From: Cyclobacteriaceae bacterium
Lineage (GTDB): Bacteria; Bacteroidota; Bacteroidia; Cytophagales; Cyclobacteriaceae
DNA: 64,000 bases
Assembly (NCBI GenBank): GCA_028285685.1
Contig: JANQOR010000041.1
Location: forward strand, 124,001 to 188,000
Direction: 5' to 3'
Both the position numbers and the translations under genes were made by a program. Within the stretch, counting starts at the first letter, position 1. Each line of letters begins with the position of its first letter. Positions 25,110 to 35,200 of this stretch are shown one piece after another. The notes under the pieces were generated by a model that was not told the DNA's origin, did not search any database, and saw only the letters and a program-made list of their open reading frames with translations.

Positions 25110-25952
25110 CTAGATCTTTGGCAGCCACATTCCCACAGTAGCTATGAATATTCCCAAGCCAGTGACGAACGTAGCTAAAATCAGTCCTGCAGACATTGCA
25201 ATTTTTCCAACGGAATTTTTACTCTCCCTAGCATAAAAGTAAAGTTCAAGGATCGCTAGTGGAAGCATGTATTGGGCAAAGGCCAGGAAAGTCAGAAATG
25301 GTCCTGTAAATGTCTCAAGATCCATGCCGACGGGGCCTTTGTTGACACCTAGCCAGAACATAAGCCCTATGCGATAAAACCATACGGCACTTACGACCAT
25401 GAACAATCGTAAGGTCCATTTTCTATGCGTTTTAAAATTTCGTGCAACCGCAGTTCGCCAAGCTAAAAGCCCAAAGATCGCAATCAAGGCAGCGTCAATT
25501 GTATTGGCCACATGCAAGATTACGCCACCGACTGTCCCTCGCGTCCAAATCATATATACCCCTGCCATCGCTACCAGAACGGAAGTAACCAAGTAAACCT
25601 TTCCTGTCACACGATGAAACTTGGGCACACGTGTTCGGATTTGAGGAATAAGCTGCAGAGGGCCTCCACCCATGATAATGATAGCAACAAAGACATGTAT
25701 TGCCATTGCCACATTACCGATAGGATCACCCTCGATGATCCCATGTGGTCCCCCTTGACCCCACGCTTCCAGGTTTCCGCGCAATGCTGTACCACCATAA
25801 AATAGAGCCAAATAAGCCGCAAAAATCCACTGACCTACCACAGCCACGATCACCCAGGCAGCTGCTGTAAATTCCAACATTTTATTTCCACGGGGTTTTG
25901 CCCTTTCCCGTATCGAAAAGGCATCATTAGTCACTGAAATTGAGTTTTCCAT
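25110..25952 (-). CDS. DUF2306 seven-helix membrane protein (module 3)
   Basis: A 280-aa DUF2306 protein, close paralogue of the one at 21010. Shared segments include VAMAIHVFVAIIIMGGGPLQ, PKFHRVTGKVYLV, RGTVGGV and FKTHRKWTLRLFMVVSAVWF. The conserved His residues are again in place. It starts 60 bp after the stop of the permease at 26013, with no operator of its own that I can see. It is therefore probably the last gene of the PadR3 operon. Confidence 0.82.
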   Translation of the reverse strand: MENSISVTNDAFSIRERAKPRGNKMLEFTAAAWVIVAVVGQWIFAAYLALFYGGTALRGNLEAWGQGGPHGIIEGDPIGNVAMAIHVFVAIIIMGGGPLQLIPQIRTRVPKFHRVTGKVYLVTSVLVAMAGVYMIWTRGTVGGVILHVANTIDAALIAIFGLLAWRTAVARNFKTHRKWTLRLFMVVSAVWFYRIGLMFWLGVNKGPVGMDLETFTGPFLTFLAFAQYMLPLAILELYFYARESKNSVGKIAMSAGLILATFVTGLGIFIATVGMWLPKI

Positions 25953-26012
25953 CTTTATTTTGAGTTTGAGTTTAAGTGAAAATCCTTCGGCTAGTTTTCG
26001 AGCTAATCCCTT

Positions 26013-28646
26013 CTATTCCTGCCTAAGAGAGTCTATCGGATCATTCGTAGATGCTCTGATCGTCTGCACACTGATAGCCAGACCGACGATTATCATGACC
26101 GTGATCGTAGAACCTATGTAGACCCATGGAGCAACTGTCCTCCTATCCGCAAAATTCTGCAACCAGTAATCGGTGGCGAAATATGCCAGGGGCCAAGATA
26201 CCAGGGTAGCAATGAAGACCAGGCGTAATATGTCTGTTGATAACAACCGGATCAATGTTTGGGTACTTGCTCCTAACACCTTGCGAATTCCGATTTCCTT
26301 CTTACGAACAGAGGCTGTATACGTTATTAGTCCAATCAAACCCATACAAGCAATAAGAATTGAAAGTGTTGCGAAGACAAGCAGTACCTGACCAGTTGAC
26401 GTTTCAGACTTGTACAGGTTTTCATATTCCTGGTCAAAAAAGAAGTATTGAAGGGGCTTGCCATTCGTATGATGCTGCCACGTTTCTTCAATGTGTTCAA
26501 GTGTCTTCAGTACATTGTTTGTATGGCCCAACTTTACACTCACATAGCCATTTGTGTTATTAGGTGCCAATTCTAGAGAAACAGGTGCAATCGCTTTGTG
26601 CAATGATTCAATGTTATAATCCTTAACCACTCCAATAATTGTCAGCGTACCATTTTTAAAAGCTGATGTCAGCGGCTTGCCTATCGGATCATCATAGCCA
26701 AACGTTTTCGCAGCGGACTCATTAAGAACGACAGCGTTGGAATCTGACTGAAAATCCCTGGAAAAGAAGCGACCTGCGACCAGCTCAAAACCCATCAATT
26801 CCATGTGTTCATAGGCCACTTGATTGTTGAGAAAAAGAAAAGTTTCCGGATTGTCTTTTTTTCGATATGAACGGATCTCGTACGTTTTTCCTGGAATCGT
26901 TTCTGAATTGGCGACTGTTCCGATGTCGGGATTTTTTAACAAGTCGTTTTTAAAGACTTCTAAGTTCTTACCTAACCAATCAGGTCTTTTCAGAACAAGG
27001 ATTTGATCTTTGTCAAAGCCAAGATTCTTTGCAAGCATGTACTCAATTTGATAATACACCACCAACGTTCCTATAATGATCACAATGGATGCTGCAAATT
27101 GAAGGGTGACGAGCAAGTTTCTCAACCAGCCAGCCTTCCCACTGGACATATAGGTTCCTTTGAGCACCTTCACAGGCTGAAAAGCTGAAAGGACAAATGA
27201 AGGATAAAAACCCGCTAAAATACCGACCGAGACAGCCAGTCCACCGATGGCCAGCCAACCTATATAGCTCGAGGTAATGTTAAACGCCAACTCTTTGCCA
27301 ATGAGATCTATGAACGAAGGTGTGAGCAGTAGAACAGCAATAATTCCAAGGATGGTGGCTGCAAATGAGACTACCAAAGATTCAAAGATGAATTGGTATA
27401 TCAGCGTTCGCCTGGTTGATCCAATGACTTTTCTGACGCCTACCTCTTTTGCTCGTGTTGCTGAATGAGCAGTAGCAAGATTTACAAAATTGAAAATGGC
27501 GATGAAAAGAATGGTAAGTCCAATGATTGAATAGATGTATATGTAAGCAATATTTCCCGAAGGTTCTAGTTCACCTGTAGTCTTAGACCGGAGATGAATA
27601 TCCTTAATGGGTGTTAGTTTGAAATTGACAGAATTACCTGCGCCCTCCCACTCAGATATTTTCAACCCGGTGTAATACTCAATCTGAGGAGCCATAAATT
27701 CGTAAAACAGTTCTTTACTTTTTGCTTCCAGTGCCTCGGGTTCAACTGCTTCATTAAGAAGCACATAGGTGTGAACATTGCTCCCGATCCATCTGGTCGT
27801 ATTCCAGTGATCTTTGGAACTAAGAGACCCCAACATATCAAACTGGATGTGAGAATTAGGTGGTACGTCCTCAACTATACCAGTGATCTTATAAAAAACA
27901 GTGTCACTATCAACGGTAATTTCCTGACCCAGTGGATCTTCTTCACCAAAGTACTTTTTGGCGTATGACTCTGATAAAATCATTGACCTGGGTTCGATCA
28001 AAGCTGTTTTTTCGTTTCCCTTCTTTAGCTTAAAATCAAATACACCAAAAAAGGCAGAATCGACGTAGAGAACCCCTTCCTCGTTGATCTTGTTCGCCCC
28101 ACGTCCGATCAGCAACTGGTTTACTTTTAAGACTCTGGTAGCCTTAAGTACCTCAGGATACCGTTCTAGCATCGTCGGACCCATCGGTGCAGCAGATCTG
28201 CCATCGTGATTAATCTCACCACGTATGCTCGCTTTGTTGCTCACTCGATATGTATGGTCATAATTAGAATGAAATCGATCATAGCTTAGCTCATTGATCA
28301 CGTAGAGAGATATGAAAGTAAAGCTTGCAATACCAATTGCAAGACCTGATACATTGATCAGGAAATAGCTTTTGTGTCTTGAGAGATTCCTTATTGTTGT
28401 AAAGTAAAAATTTCGAAACATAGCAACATTTGAGTTTTGACTTTGTGGTATTTTCCAGGCGTATGGCTGAAAACATCTAATGACGTTCCACAGATAAAAT
28501 AATTGAGCTTTGAGTATGCCCTTCTCCTCTACCCTTTCATAAAAGAACTCTTCAAGGTCGCCATGGAGCTCCTCATACTTCTCCCGCTTGCAGTACCATT
28601 TGAAAAAGGCGTGGGGAATCCTGGGTATAGTCCTCTTTTGATTCAT
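26013..28646 (-). CDS. FtsX-type permease, divergent subtype (module 3, second permease)
   Basis: An 877-aa permease. The prefix domain (residues 1-72, with EELHGDLEEFFYERV) is almost the same as that of the neighbour at 28653. The rest belongs to another FtsX branch: SYFLINVSGLAIGIASF, YVINELSYDRFH, RAKEVGVRKVIGSTRR and RKKEIGIRKVLGASTQ. This body type resembles the permease at 56189 more than its operon partner. It starts 6 bp after the stop of 28653, so the two are co-expressed and might pair. No ATPase gene is near. Confidence 0.9.
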   Translation of the reverse strand: MNQKRTIPRIPHAFFKWYCKREKYEELHGDLEEFFYERVEEKGILKAQLFYLWNVIRCFQPYAWKIPQSQNSNVAMFRNFYFTTIRNLSRHKSYFLINVSGLAIGIASFTFISLYVINELSYDRFHSNYDHTYRVSNKASIRGEINHDGRSAAPMGPTMLERYPEVLKATRVLKVNQLLIGRGANKINEEGVLYVDSAFFGVFDFKLKKGNEKTALIEPRSMILSESYAKKYFGEEDPLGQEITVDSDTVFYKITGIVEDVPPNSHIQFDMLGSLSSKDHWNTTRWIGSNVHTYVLLNEAVEPEALEAKSKELFYEFMAPQIEYYTGLKISEWEGAGNSVNFKLTPIKDIHLRSKTTGELEPSGNIAYIYIYSIIGLTILFIAIFNFVNLATAHSATRAKEVGVRKVIGSTRRTLIYQFIFESLVVSFAATILGIIAVLLLTPSFIDLIGKELAFNITSSYIGWLAIGGLAVSVGILAGFYPSFVLSAFQPVKVLKGTYMSSGKAGWLRNLLVTLQFAASIVIIIGTLVVYYQIEYMLAKNLGFDKDQILVLKRPDWLGKNLEVFKNDLLKNPDIGTVANSETIPGKTYEIRSYRKKDNPETFLFLNNQVAYEHMELMGFELVAGRFFSRDFQSDSNAVVLNESAAKTFGYDDPIGKPLTSAFKNGTLTIIGVVKDYNIESLHKAIAPVSLELAPNNTNGYVSVKLGHTNNVLKTLEHIEETWQHHTNGKPLQYFFFDQEYENLYKSETSTGQVLLVFATLSILIACMGLIGLITYTASVRKKEIGIRKVLGASTQTLIRLLSTDILRLVFIATLVSWPLAYFATDYWLQNFADRRTVAPWVYIGSTITVMIIVGLAISVQTIRASTNDPIDSLRQE

Positions 28647-28652
28647 ACTGGA

Positions 28653-31241
28653 TCATTCCACTTTTAGGCCCTCTACAGGATTAGTCCTTGAAACACTTCT
28701 GATCTGCGTCGATATCACTATTATCAAAACGAACACCAGCAATACCGCGGAAATCATAGCACCGGAATACCCAAACGGTCTTGGGTCAGGAAACATCATG
28801 TCAATCATAGCATTATTCAGAACATGTCCGAGTGGAACACCAAATATCACAGCGGCAACAGCTAGCAAAATGTATTGATTAAATACACTATAAGCTAGAT
28901 TTTTAGTCCCCGCACCCAGCGTTTTTCTGATACTGAATTCCCTGATCCTCCCGGTAATGTTCAGTTTGACCAGCCCGTACAAACCCAAACCGGCCAGGAG
29001 AACAAAGACCGTTGCGATAGCTCTGGAGAACTTCTTCATGATCACAAGCTCTCCATAGAAACCCTCCCAAACATTCTCCTGGTAGCCTGCCTGAAACGGA
29101 ACTTCAGGGAACAATTGGGACCACTGAGTTTTGATTGATTTGAATGTTTCCCACTCAGTACCTGTCCTAACCTGTACCGTCAAAAAATGAAAATCCTCCG
29201 GAGGTGAAAGTGTGAATATGGTGAGGAGATTTTCATAGTAAAAATTGTTAAAATGAAAATCGTTCGATACTCCAACAATCTGATACTGGATTGAATCAAA
29301 CTTGACTGTCGCACCGATCGGCTCATCAATGTTCAAATGCTTAATGAACAATTCGTTTACAACGATGGATTTTGCATCACCTTCACTACTTTCCTCGAAA
29401 AAACGCCCTTCTGCTAGTTCTATTCCCATCGTGCTGAAGTATCCGGGACCGACGGAAAGCTCCTTTACTTCGTATGCTCTATCCGGCATGTGTACGACCC
29501 TTGTCCCAATAGATCTCCCCAAGTGATGGCGTGAACCAGCGATCGATGTAATATCCGGGTTCTGCATGAGCTCAGCTTTTACTTGATCAAAGGCGGAGCG
29601 ATCAGGGACGTTGACGTATAGTGCCTGCTTTTGATTATATCCCCAATCTCTCTTTGCTTGATAAGCACTGTTCTGGGCAAACATCACGGCGTAAGCAATG
29701 CCGATGCATGTGAGAATCAGTTGGAGACACAGAAACACCTTAGTCAGGGTATTACGTTGCCCAAATTTTACGGTGCCCTTGAATATTTTGGCAACTTCAA
29801 ATTTTGCGATGTAAAATGCCGGATATATCCCTGAGGCAAATCCTGTAAATGCAAGAGCAGCGAGCAGAAACAGCCACATGTTGGGATCCAACAACTTGAA
29901 CTCACTTGCAATTGCTGCGAACCCCGAAAACCATGGAAGAAAAACGGTCACCGCAAGTACAAAGCCTAGCATTCCAGCCAGAAAAGTGACGAACAAATTT
30001 TCGGCCAGGAATTGAATCACAACCAGCCTTTTGTTAGCTCCTATGACCTTCCTCAATCCAATCTCTTTCAGCCTCTTCGAGGCAGAGACGATTGCAATGT
30101 TGATATAATTAAAACAGGCTAGGGCAAGGATAAACGCTGCTATAAAAGGTAATACTGCTCTACCCTCATTGGAAGCGTCATAGGAAATGTCATTCCTAAT
30201 TTCATCAGACGTCAGGTGCAGATCATTTAGTACAGTAAAATCGAACGATGTGATAGCCCAATCAGGATCCATCTCATTCTGCAATTTTCGGTACTTCAAC
30301 ATTCCCTCCTTGATCTCTCCTAAATCACTGGGATCTTCAACCTGAACAAACGTCGCGTTTATCATACTCCCCCAATCTGCAAAACTTAGGGATGGGTTAG
30401 ATACCATCAGATTTTCAAAATTTACAAGAAAATCAAAACTTATGATATGCGCCATAGGCAACTTCTCTGCTACCCCAGCCACCTCGAAGGTTTTTGATTG
30501 ATTTTCGTTGAAAGTGGTCTTCAAAGTCTTTCCAACTGGGTTTTCTTCTCCGAAATATTTGACAGCCATATCGGCACTCAAAATGACACTGTTCTTATCA
30601 TTCAATGATTCCGACGAGCCCCATTTTAATGGAAATGTGAACATCTTCAAGAACTCCGGATCTACGAAGCGGACGCTCTCATAAAACACGTTGTCATCAT
30701 ACTTTACGACCGCACTCTCATCATGAATTCTGCACACGTACTTGATATTCGAAAAATCTTGCCTGAGCATCTCACCCAAAGGTATCGGCGCAGTTCCGTG
30801 CTTCTCCTGGGTGCCATCGCGATCCATGTAGAATGTTGAGAGATAAACTTCGTCCTTGAATTCATGGAATCTGTCTGTGCTGTAATCAAAGTCCATGAAT
30901 TGATAAGTGACCATACAAACACCTATAGCCACAGCCAGACCAAAAACATTAATGAACGAGTTTAGCGGGCTCCGTATCATACTTCGATATGAAGTCTTAA
31001 AGTAGTTTTTAAACAGTACTATAGTTGAGTTTTTACTTTCGGGTATCTTCCAGGCATACGGTTGAAAACAGCGGACAACATTCCACAGGTAAAAGAATCG
31101 AGCCTTCCAGGGACCCTTCTCCTCTACCCGGTCATAGAAGAATTCCTCCAGATCTCCGTGAAGCTCTTCGTATTTGTCCGGTTTGCAATACCATTTAAAA
31201 AAGGCATGCGGAATTTTTGGTATGTTGACCTTCATACTCAT
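28653..31241 (-). CDS. FtsX-type permease with PadR-linked prefix domain (module 3, first permease)
   Basis: An 862-aa permease. Residues 1-72 are the prefix domain (IPHAFFKWYCKPDKYEELHG). The body is of the 16079/22054 type: NSFINVFGLAVAIGVCM, FVDPEFLKMFTFPLKWGSSE, RLKEIGLRKVIGANKR and REFSIRKTLGAGTKN, with eight predicted membrane helices. ATG codons at 31241 and 31235 are both possible; the first lies one base after the PadR3 stop. It is followed 6 bp later by a second, divergent permease, the only tandem permease pair in the window. Confidence 0.9.
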   Translation of the reverse strand: MSMKVNIPKIPHAFFKWYCKPDKYEELHGDLEEFFYDRVEEKGPWKARFFYLWNVVRCFQPYAWKIPESKNSTIVLFKNYFKTSYRSMIRSPLNSFINVFGLAVAIGVCMVTYQFMDFDYSTDRFHEFKDEVYLSTFYMDRDGTQEKHGTAPIPLGEMLRQDFSNIKYVCRIHDESAVVKYDDNVFYESVRFVDPEFLKMFTFPLKWGSSESLNDKNSVILSADMAVKYFGEENPVGKTLKTTFNENQSKTFEVAGVAEKLPMAHIISFDFLVNFENLMVSNPSLSFADWGSMINATFVQVEDPSDLGEIKEGMLKYRKLQNEMDPDWAITSFDFTVLNDLHLTSDEIRNDISYDASNEGRAVLPFIAAFILALACFNYINIAIVSASKRLKEIGLRKVIGANKRLVVIQFLAENLFVTFLAGMLGFVLAVTVFLPWFSGFAAIASEFKLLDPNMWLFLLAALAFTGFASGIYPAFYIAKFEVAKIFKGTVKFGQRNTLTKVFLCLQLILTCIGIAYAVMFAQNSAYQAKRDWGYNQKQALYVNVPDRSAFDQVKAELMQNPDITSIAGSRHHLGRSIGTRVVHMPDRAYEVKELSVGPGYFSTMGIELAEGRFFEESSEGDAKSIVVNELFIKHLNIDEPIGATVKFDSIQYQIVGVSNDFHFNNFYYENLLTIFTLSPPEDFHFLTVQVRTGTEWETFKSIKTQWSQLFPEVPFQAGYQENVWEGFYGELVIMKKFSRAIATVFVLLAGLGLYGLVKLNITGRIREFSIRKTLGAGTKNLAYSVFNQYILLAVAAVIFGVPLGHVLNNAMIDMMFPDPRPFGYSGAMISAVLLVFVLIIVISTQIRSVSRTNPVEGLKVE

Positions 31242-31242
31242 A

Positions 31243-31581
31243 TCATCCCATATCCCACTTAAATGCCAGTTCGGGAATTTGTTCCCTCATCTTAGTCCTT
31301 AAATCCATGGATTCGTCCAGTGCTGTCTTGCCATACGGAGTGATGGTAAAGAGACGTTTCCGCTTTCCTCCCCTTTTAGACTCGGGATCACTAAGATGGG
31401 ATTTGAGCATTCCCTTTTTCTCAAGGCGATACAACGATTTGTGTACAGCACTGACATTAACCGATCGATTCGATTGTTTTGTTATTTCCTTTGTTATAGC
31501 AACGGCATAAGCGTCCTCATACAATATGCCGACCGTTAGCAGGACAATCTCCTCAAATTCACCAAGATAGGTTCTACCCAT
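31243..31581 (-). CDS. PadR-family regulator (PadR3)
   Basis: A 112-aa PadR protein starting at the ATG at 31581 (MGRTYLGEFEEIVLLTVGIL); the longer frame to 31608 would run into the operator. The helix-turn-helix VSAVHKSLYRLEKKGMLKS and wing KRGGKRKRLFTITPYG are intact. The first permease starts one base after its stop. Operators lie 11 bp above its start. Confidence 0.92.
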   Translation of the reverse strand: MGRTYLGEFEEIVLLTVGILYEDAYAVAITKEITKQSNRSVNVSAVHKSLYRLEKKGMLKSHLSDPESKRGGKRKRLFTITPYGKTALDESMDLRTKMREQIPELAFKWDMG

Positions 31582-31591
31582 GATTATTAAA

Positions 31592-31649
31592 TTTACTTTT
31601 GTCTGCAATATACGGCACCAAGTTGATAAAGTTTACTTTTGTCTGTAAA
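31592..31649 (-). promoter_or_regulatory. Paired PadR3 operator
   Basis: TTTACTTTTGTCTG occurs at 31592-31605 and again at 31632-31645, 40 bp apart. The distal copy extends to the dyad TTTAC-N8-GTAAA (31632-31649), an arm-N8-arm layout reminiscent of known PadR boxes. On the minus strand TATATTGC (31605-31612), a partial TAnnTTTG match, overlaps the proximal copy. Between 31650 and 31787 I see nothing else. Confidence 0.68.
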
Positions 31650-31787
31650 ATATCTTCATTCCCGTGATCGTAAATCTTTACAAAAAGCCTATTTGAAGAC
31701 ATCGAAAGAAGAAAATTTGGGTTTTCTGTTCTAGGATTTCGTTATAATTTTAGGGTTTTGTTAAACCTTAAAACGTATAAGAGACTC

Positions 31788-32207
31788 ATGAAACGAATGA
31801 TTTTAGGAAGTTTAGTCCTAATTCTTTTCTCGAATTTATCTACCGCCCAAGAAGTCACCGATGAGCACGTTTGGAAATATGCGCTCATGACGGAGGTCGT
31901 TGATCAAATGAAAATTGACTTGAAAAATGCTGTCAGTGAGACAGTAAACAAGCAAGAAGGCATGACTAACAAGCGCTACAATGAATTGGCAGGCGGAGCT
32001 GAACCAGCTAATGACTTTGAAACTAAATTCATGGAAAGCATCAATAAGTTCAAGGACAAGCGACTCACAGCAATAAAGAGTGTTAATAGTAATCTTGCAA
32101 CCAAAATGTTGGGCAGTGCAAGTATTTACAAGGCTGTAAGAGAAGCAGTTAAGGGGGACCTGAAAGGAAAGTACGAAGAGTACAAAAGTCAGATAGCCTT
32201 TGAGTAG
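31788..32207 (+). CDS. Small secreted helical protein, unknown
   Basis: About 139 aa from the ATG at 31788; the longer frame to 31758 begins with TTG and adds ten residues. A signal peptide (MILGSLVLILFSNLSTAQ) precedes a highly charged, helix-forming mature part (VDQMKIDLKNAVSETVNKQE, FKDKRLTAIKSVNSN). I recognise no family. A strong terminator follows 23 bp after the stop. Confidence 0.75.
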   Translation: MKRMILGSLVLILFSNLSTAQEVTDEHVWKYALMTEVVDQMKIDLKNAVSETVNKQEGMTNKRYNELAGGAEPANDFETKFMESINKFKDKRLTAIKSVNSNLATKMLGSASIYKAVREAVKGDLKGKYEEYKSQIAFE

Positions 32208-32230
32208 ACACTACTAAAACAAAAAAGAAA

Positions 32231-32259
32231 GGGTGTCACAGAGAGTGACACCCTTTTTT
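32231..32259. terminator. Bidirectional intrinsic terminator
   Basis: A perfect 9-bp stem GGGTGTCAC (32231-32239) / GTGACACCC (32245-32253) with a 5-nt loop. T6 follows on the plus strand and an A-rich run precedes it, giving a T-rich tract on the minus strand. It separates the convergent genes ending at 32207 and 32283 and probably serves both. Confidence 0.88.
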
Positions 32260-32282
32260 ATGGACTAATCGGTCAGTTAGTA

Positions 32283-35200
32283 TTACTTATTGATCAAGAC
32301 TGTTCTAACGTCGATCTCCTCATCCGTTTGAATTCGAATAAGATAGATTCCAGTGTCACGAACATCCTTCAGACTGAAAGTCTTATTGAAATGTCCGATC
32401 CATTCACCTTCAAAGAGGTTTGATATCAGCTTGCCAGACAGATCCACAAGGGTTATCTGCAAGTTGTTTGTTGTCCCTTCCAACTCGAAACTGATAGACA
32501 ACTCATGAACTGCTGGCACAGGGTATATACTTAGGTTAGCAAATACTTCGTCTTCCAGTCCTAATACCTGTTCTACATTCACGGTGATCAACTCTGAAAC
32601 AGCAAGCGATCCATCCGTGACTTCTACCGTAAGTTCGAATTTTGGAGTCGTGTCAAAATCAATTTGCGAAGCATCTGCAATCGTGATAGCACCTGAACTC
32701 GCATTTACTTCAAAAGCCCCAGTATCGTTGCCTTCCAGAACACTGTATGTCAAGTCATCTCCATCAACATCACTAGCTGCTATGGTACCGACGCTAGCTC
32801 CTAGCCCTACATCCTCTTTTATTGTAAAAGACTGTTCCTCAATAACAGGGACCTCATTCGCGTTGGTCACATTCACTGTAACTTCTGCCGAGGCACTGAG
32901 ATCACCATCACTAACACTGATGGTCAAAACAAAAGATTGGGTCGTTTCGAAGTCCAGCAGTGATGCGTCTTTTACAGTCAAAATTCCCAGAGACTCCTCT
33001 AATTCGAACGTGCTTCCATCGTTGCCGGCGGTAATCTCAAACGTGAGTATATCATCTTCAGGATCATCTCCGGAGATCAATCCTACGAACGTATCTAACT
33101 CGGAGTTTTCACGGACTGAAAAGGTTTGATCAGTTGCAACCGGGCTCTCATTTACATCGGTAACTTCAATAGCTACAGTTGACGTAGCAGTAGCGTCTGT
33201 GTTACTCACCGTAACGGAGAGACTAAACAACTGGATATCTTCAAAGTCCAGACTCGCTGTATTAACAGTAATCACCCCTGAGCTGCTATTTATTGCAAAG
33301 ACATTCCCGGGATCACCAGCAACTATGTCATAAATCAGCGGATTAGAAATCGGATTAGTCGCAGTAACGGTTCCTACAACAGTACCAACATCTGATAACT
33401 CCGCCACGCTTAGTGATTCTGTATTTATCGTAGGTGTTTCATCTACGTCCACCAGAGCAACAGTTACCGTTCCGTCAGCCGTACCTCCATCTGAATCTGA
33501 CACTGTAATAGTTAGAGTGAATGTTGGATTTGTCTCGAAATTGAGTTCTGATTGAGTATTGACTGTTATCTCACCAGTGCCTGCGTCAATACTGAAGGCA
33601 TTATTTGGATCTCCACCTGTAATTGCAAAGCTGATTGACTCACTATCGACATCGGAAGCAACCACCTTGCCAAGAGCAAAGTCATTTTCGGTATTCTCAG
33701 CGATGATAAACTCCAGATCACTGACTGTTGGGTCATCATTAACTGCGGCGATATCCAGGTTAAATGAGACAAACTGTGAAGCTGTTTGATCTGTTGCAAC
33801 CAATAGGATCTCCTCCAATCCGGACACATCCTGTAGACTATTTATAACCAACTCATCACTAGAATTGACTGAAATATCTGCAAGACTACCACCTGTAATG
33901 CTGAATGTCAGTGGATCCGTTGCTGAAAACACATTGGAGATGTCTATCACCTGCTGAGCAAAATCCTCGTTCAGCATTAAATCAGACAGCGGGTTCGCAA
34001 CGGTGATATCGCTGGACAATGCTGACACCAGAAAGGACGTCTGCATGAATCCTGAAAGCTCACCATCAGAAGCTTCAAAATTCAATATTTCAGCTCCCGA
34101 AAATCCACTGGTAATTCCGATAGTAGCAACGCTACCACTAATGGAAGCTGTGAGACCAGAATTACCGGAAACTGAATACGTAAGACTCTCAGGGGTTTCC
34201 GGGTCATCAAAATGCTGTGATAGGTCAATTGTAATATCAGATTGACCTTCCACTAAATTCTGAATGGGTAACTCATTTGTTACGACCGGAGCATCATTAA
34301 CCGCAGTGAAGTCCACTGTAAACGAAACTGGATCTGAAATAGCCGTTGAGGTGCCAGTACCATCATCAGCGAAAATTACTATTTCAACGGAACCATTGGC
34401 ATTCGGAACAGGATCGACTGCTAACAAGTTTCTGTCAAATGAGGCTGAAGCTATGGTCTGATCGTTAGAATTGGCTGAGAAGCTAATCAGAGCTGAATTT
34501 TGCTCTTTGTCATCAGCAAAAACTGGAATATTCAAGCGATTGTCTTCTAGCACTGTAAATGTTTCTCCTGGTGAGGTAATTACCGGAGCATCATTTACAG
34601 GTTGAACATTAAGAACGAAGTTCTCCAACGTGCTGAAAACTCCATCATCCACAATTACATTCACCGCCACTTCTCCAAAGAAATCGCCGCTGGCATCGAT
34701 GCTCAGAACATCACCATCCATCTCAGTGGTTACAAAATCATCTTCGGAATTTTCTATTTCCACAGTAATCTCATTATCCGGATCTGAAATATCAAGAACC
34801 ACATCCAAGCTGCCGTCTTCAAGCATTATCTGATCGCTCACTTCAGCAATAACAGGTGGATCATTTACCTCTACGATTTCGACAGAAGTCCAAGCTACGT
34901 CCTGAATCTGACGGTGGGAGTGGTTGATTTGAAACTGTACAGAATCCAGTCCTCCTTTGTCCGATGTTGAAGTATATGTGAGGTCCCAGATATATACTGA
35001 GGTGGTCTCTTTCACCAGAACTGGTGTTCCAACTGTACCGTTTACCGGAAGCGAGATGATCTCCACCGTGCTGTTGTCAAGCGTAAAGTCGCCCGTCTCT
35101 ACGGCTACAAGTTTCAGGTTGACGCTCTCATTCTCCGGGACAGATGACTTTCCTCCGAAGACGAAAAACAAGCCATCTTCGGATGCGGCAATCCTCCCGG

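Noticed and set aside
16079-31241. The possibility that the permease array is a mobile element or genomic island
   Set aside because: I see no integrase, transposase, tRNA, terminal repeats or abrupt base-composition change; duplication in place is simpler.
32584-33129. A 181-aa plus-strand frame inside the giant gene
   Set aside because: It is a Ser/Thr-rich shadow of the cadherin repeats on the other strand; the minus frame is clearly the real gene.
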